Below are positions 12,802 to 13,548 of a stretch of DNA of 13,548 nucleotides, one piece after another. The stretch is from Peptoniphilaceae bacterium (GTDB lineage Bacteria; Bacillota; Clostridia; Tissierellales; Peptoniphilaceae). A program made the translations under genes and the position numbers. The notes beneath the pieces are model-generated. The model was not told the DNA's origin. It was given only the letters and a program-made list of their open reading frames with translations, and did not search any database. Each line of letters opens with the position of its first letter. Positions within the stretch are counted from its first letter, which is position 1. The stretch covers positions 1-13,548 of the forward strand of contig JASLJE010000033.1 in the NCBI GenBank assembly GCA_030152565.1, in the 5' to 3' direction.

Positions 12802-13548
12802 ATGGGGGATAAGACAAGTAATAAGTTTAAGGACTATATGAAAAATACTTTCATCAAGTATATGTTGGCTATAGTCGCCTTTATTTTTATATTTACCATA
12901 GGCCTTATATTTTTTTACTATAGGAAAACGATTGTAAAAGAAAATAAGACCTACAATCAGGAAGTTTCAAAAGTCATAGCTGAAGAGTATCTAAGTTATA
13001 GGGAGGGCATTAACCAATTGGCCAGCCATGATTACATAAGAGAGTCATTTTTATCCAGTGATAGGAGTAAGGCCAACCAACTTCTTTATTCTTTTACAAC
13101 TGGTCAAAAGATCAGGTCTAAGTTTATTCTAGTAGACAGAAATGGATTTGTCCTTACCAGCAATATTTATCGTAAGGATAGGTATGTCTATGACAAGGAT
13201 AAGTTGATAGAAAGGCTAAATGAGTTTTATAGAAAAAATCTTAATGTGGTCTTTGAAGATATCAATAATTACAATTATAGCCTAATCAAGTCCTATCCTT
13301 ATATTATGGCCAAGGACGTTAGGATAAAGGGAGAAGAGAAGGGCTATTTAATATTTTTTGTCCATCCAGACTCTATGAGAGAAAGAATAAATTATAGGTC
13401 TATAGATAGGCTGGTGGTTACAGACCACTATGATAATGTGATTTTTACAACTGAGGATCTTTTAATAAATTCCATGGGGAAGTTTCCCTATGAGAAAAAG
13501 TCCCATGAAATAATTGAATATGGGGATATACCCTACTACTATATAAAG
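12802..13548 (+). CDS. membrane sensor, probably YesM-like histidine kinase, N-terminal part, 3' end outside the window
   Basis: The frame opens at ATG 12802 (GGAGG 5 nt before) and runs to the right edge without a stop: 249 residues, incomplete. A basic cytoplasmic start is followed by one membrane helix (about 18-39). Then comes a long external domain with a coiled-coil-like lead and a Cache/PAS-like strand pattern, FILVDRNGFVLTSN (about 113-126). A second sensor-like segment follows near 210-225 (LVVTDHYDNVIFTT). This is the layout of extracellular ligand sensors in YesM/LytS-type two-component systems, whose kinase domain would lie beyond the window. Its position immediately after the importer suggests it senses or responds to the imported solute. 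A methyl-accepting or cyclase output domain remains possible. Confidence 0.7.
   Translation, partial: MGDKTSNKFKDYMKNTFIKYMLAIVAFIFIFTIGLIFFYYRKTIVKENKTYNQEVSKVIAEEYLSYREGINQLASHDYIRESFLSSDRSKANQLLYSFTTGQKIRSKFILVDRNGFVLTSNIYRKDRYVYDKDKLIERLNEFYRKNLNVVFEDINNYNYSLIKSYPYIMAKDVRIKGEEKGYLIFFVHPDSMRERINYRSIDRLVVTDHYDNVIFTTEDLLINSMGKFPYEKKSHEIIEYGDIPYYYIK

Overview
The window looks like chromosomal DNA from a low-GC Gram-positive anaerobe. Strong AGGAGG-type ribosome-binding sites, sigma-A-like promoters, U-tailed hairpin terminators, four lipoprotein signal peptides and a secreted flavin reductase all fit a Firmicute. A Tissierellia/Peptoniphilaceae-like host is my guess from overall style, not something the sequence proves. 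I see no phage, transposase, CRISPR, tRNA or rRNA signal.

Layout. (1) Bases 2-2575, plus strand: the 3' end of a penicillin-binding D-Ala-D-Ala carboxypeptidase-like gene, two small related lipoproteins, and an ADP-ribosylglycohydrolase starting 3 nt after the second lipoprotein. (2) Bases 2576-2870: a gene-free stretch with RNA-like inverted repeats and a plus-strand terminator that overlaps the stop codon of the convergent gene. (3) Bases 2871-3860, minus strand: a metallo-beta-lactamase-fold hydrolase with a C-terminal winged helix. (4) Bases 3973-6122: a two-gene ABC-2 type exporter (NatA/NatB-like) ending in a clear terminator. (5) Bases 6377-8149: a single-gene unit for a secreted lipoprotein reductase with an FMN-binding domain and a flavocytochrome c/urocanate reductase-type FAD domain. 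(6) Bases 8268-8675: a small unrecognised gene whose promoter is built into the preceding terminator. (7) Bases 8839-12731: a complete importer of the FbpABC/AfuABC type, made of a lipoprotein binding protein, an ATPase and a fused double permease. A terminator-like hairpin lies between the binding protein and the ATPase genes. (8) From 12802 to the right edge: the N-terminal part of a membrane sensor, probably a YesM-type histidine kinase.

How the parts may work together. Regions 7 and 8 probably form one functional unit: an importer whose expression is adjusted by the adjacent extracellular sensor. The binding protein lacks an obvious paired-Tyr iron site, so a phosphorylated organic solute is as plausible as ferric iron. 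The reductase in region 5 would act outside the membrane as a terminal reductase. Its active-site spacing (Tyr379, Asp394, His526, Arg566) fits urocanate reductase better than fumarate reductase, but its covalent-FMN motif is unusual. No electron donor, ApbE flavin transferase or histidine-degradation gene is visible in the window.
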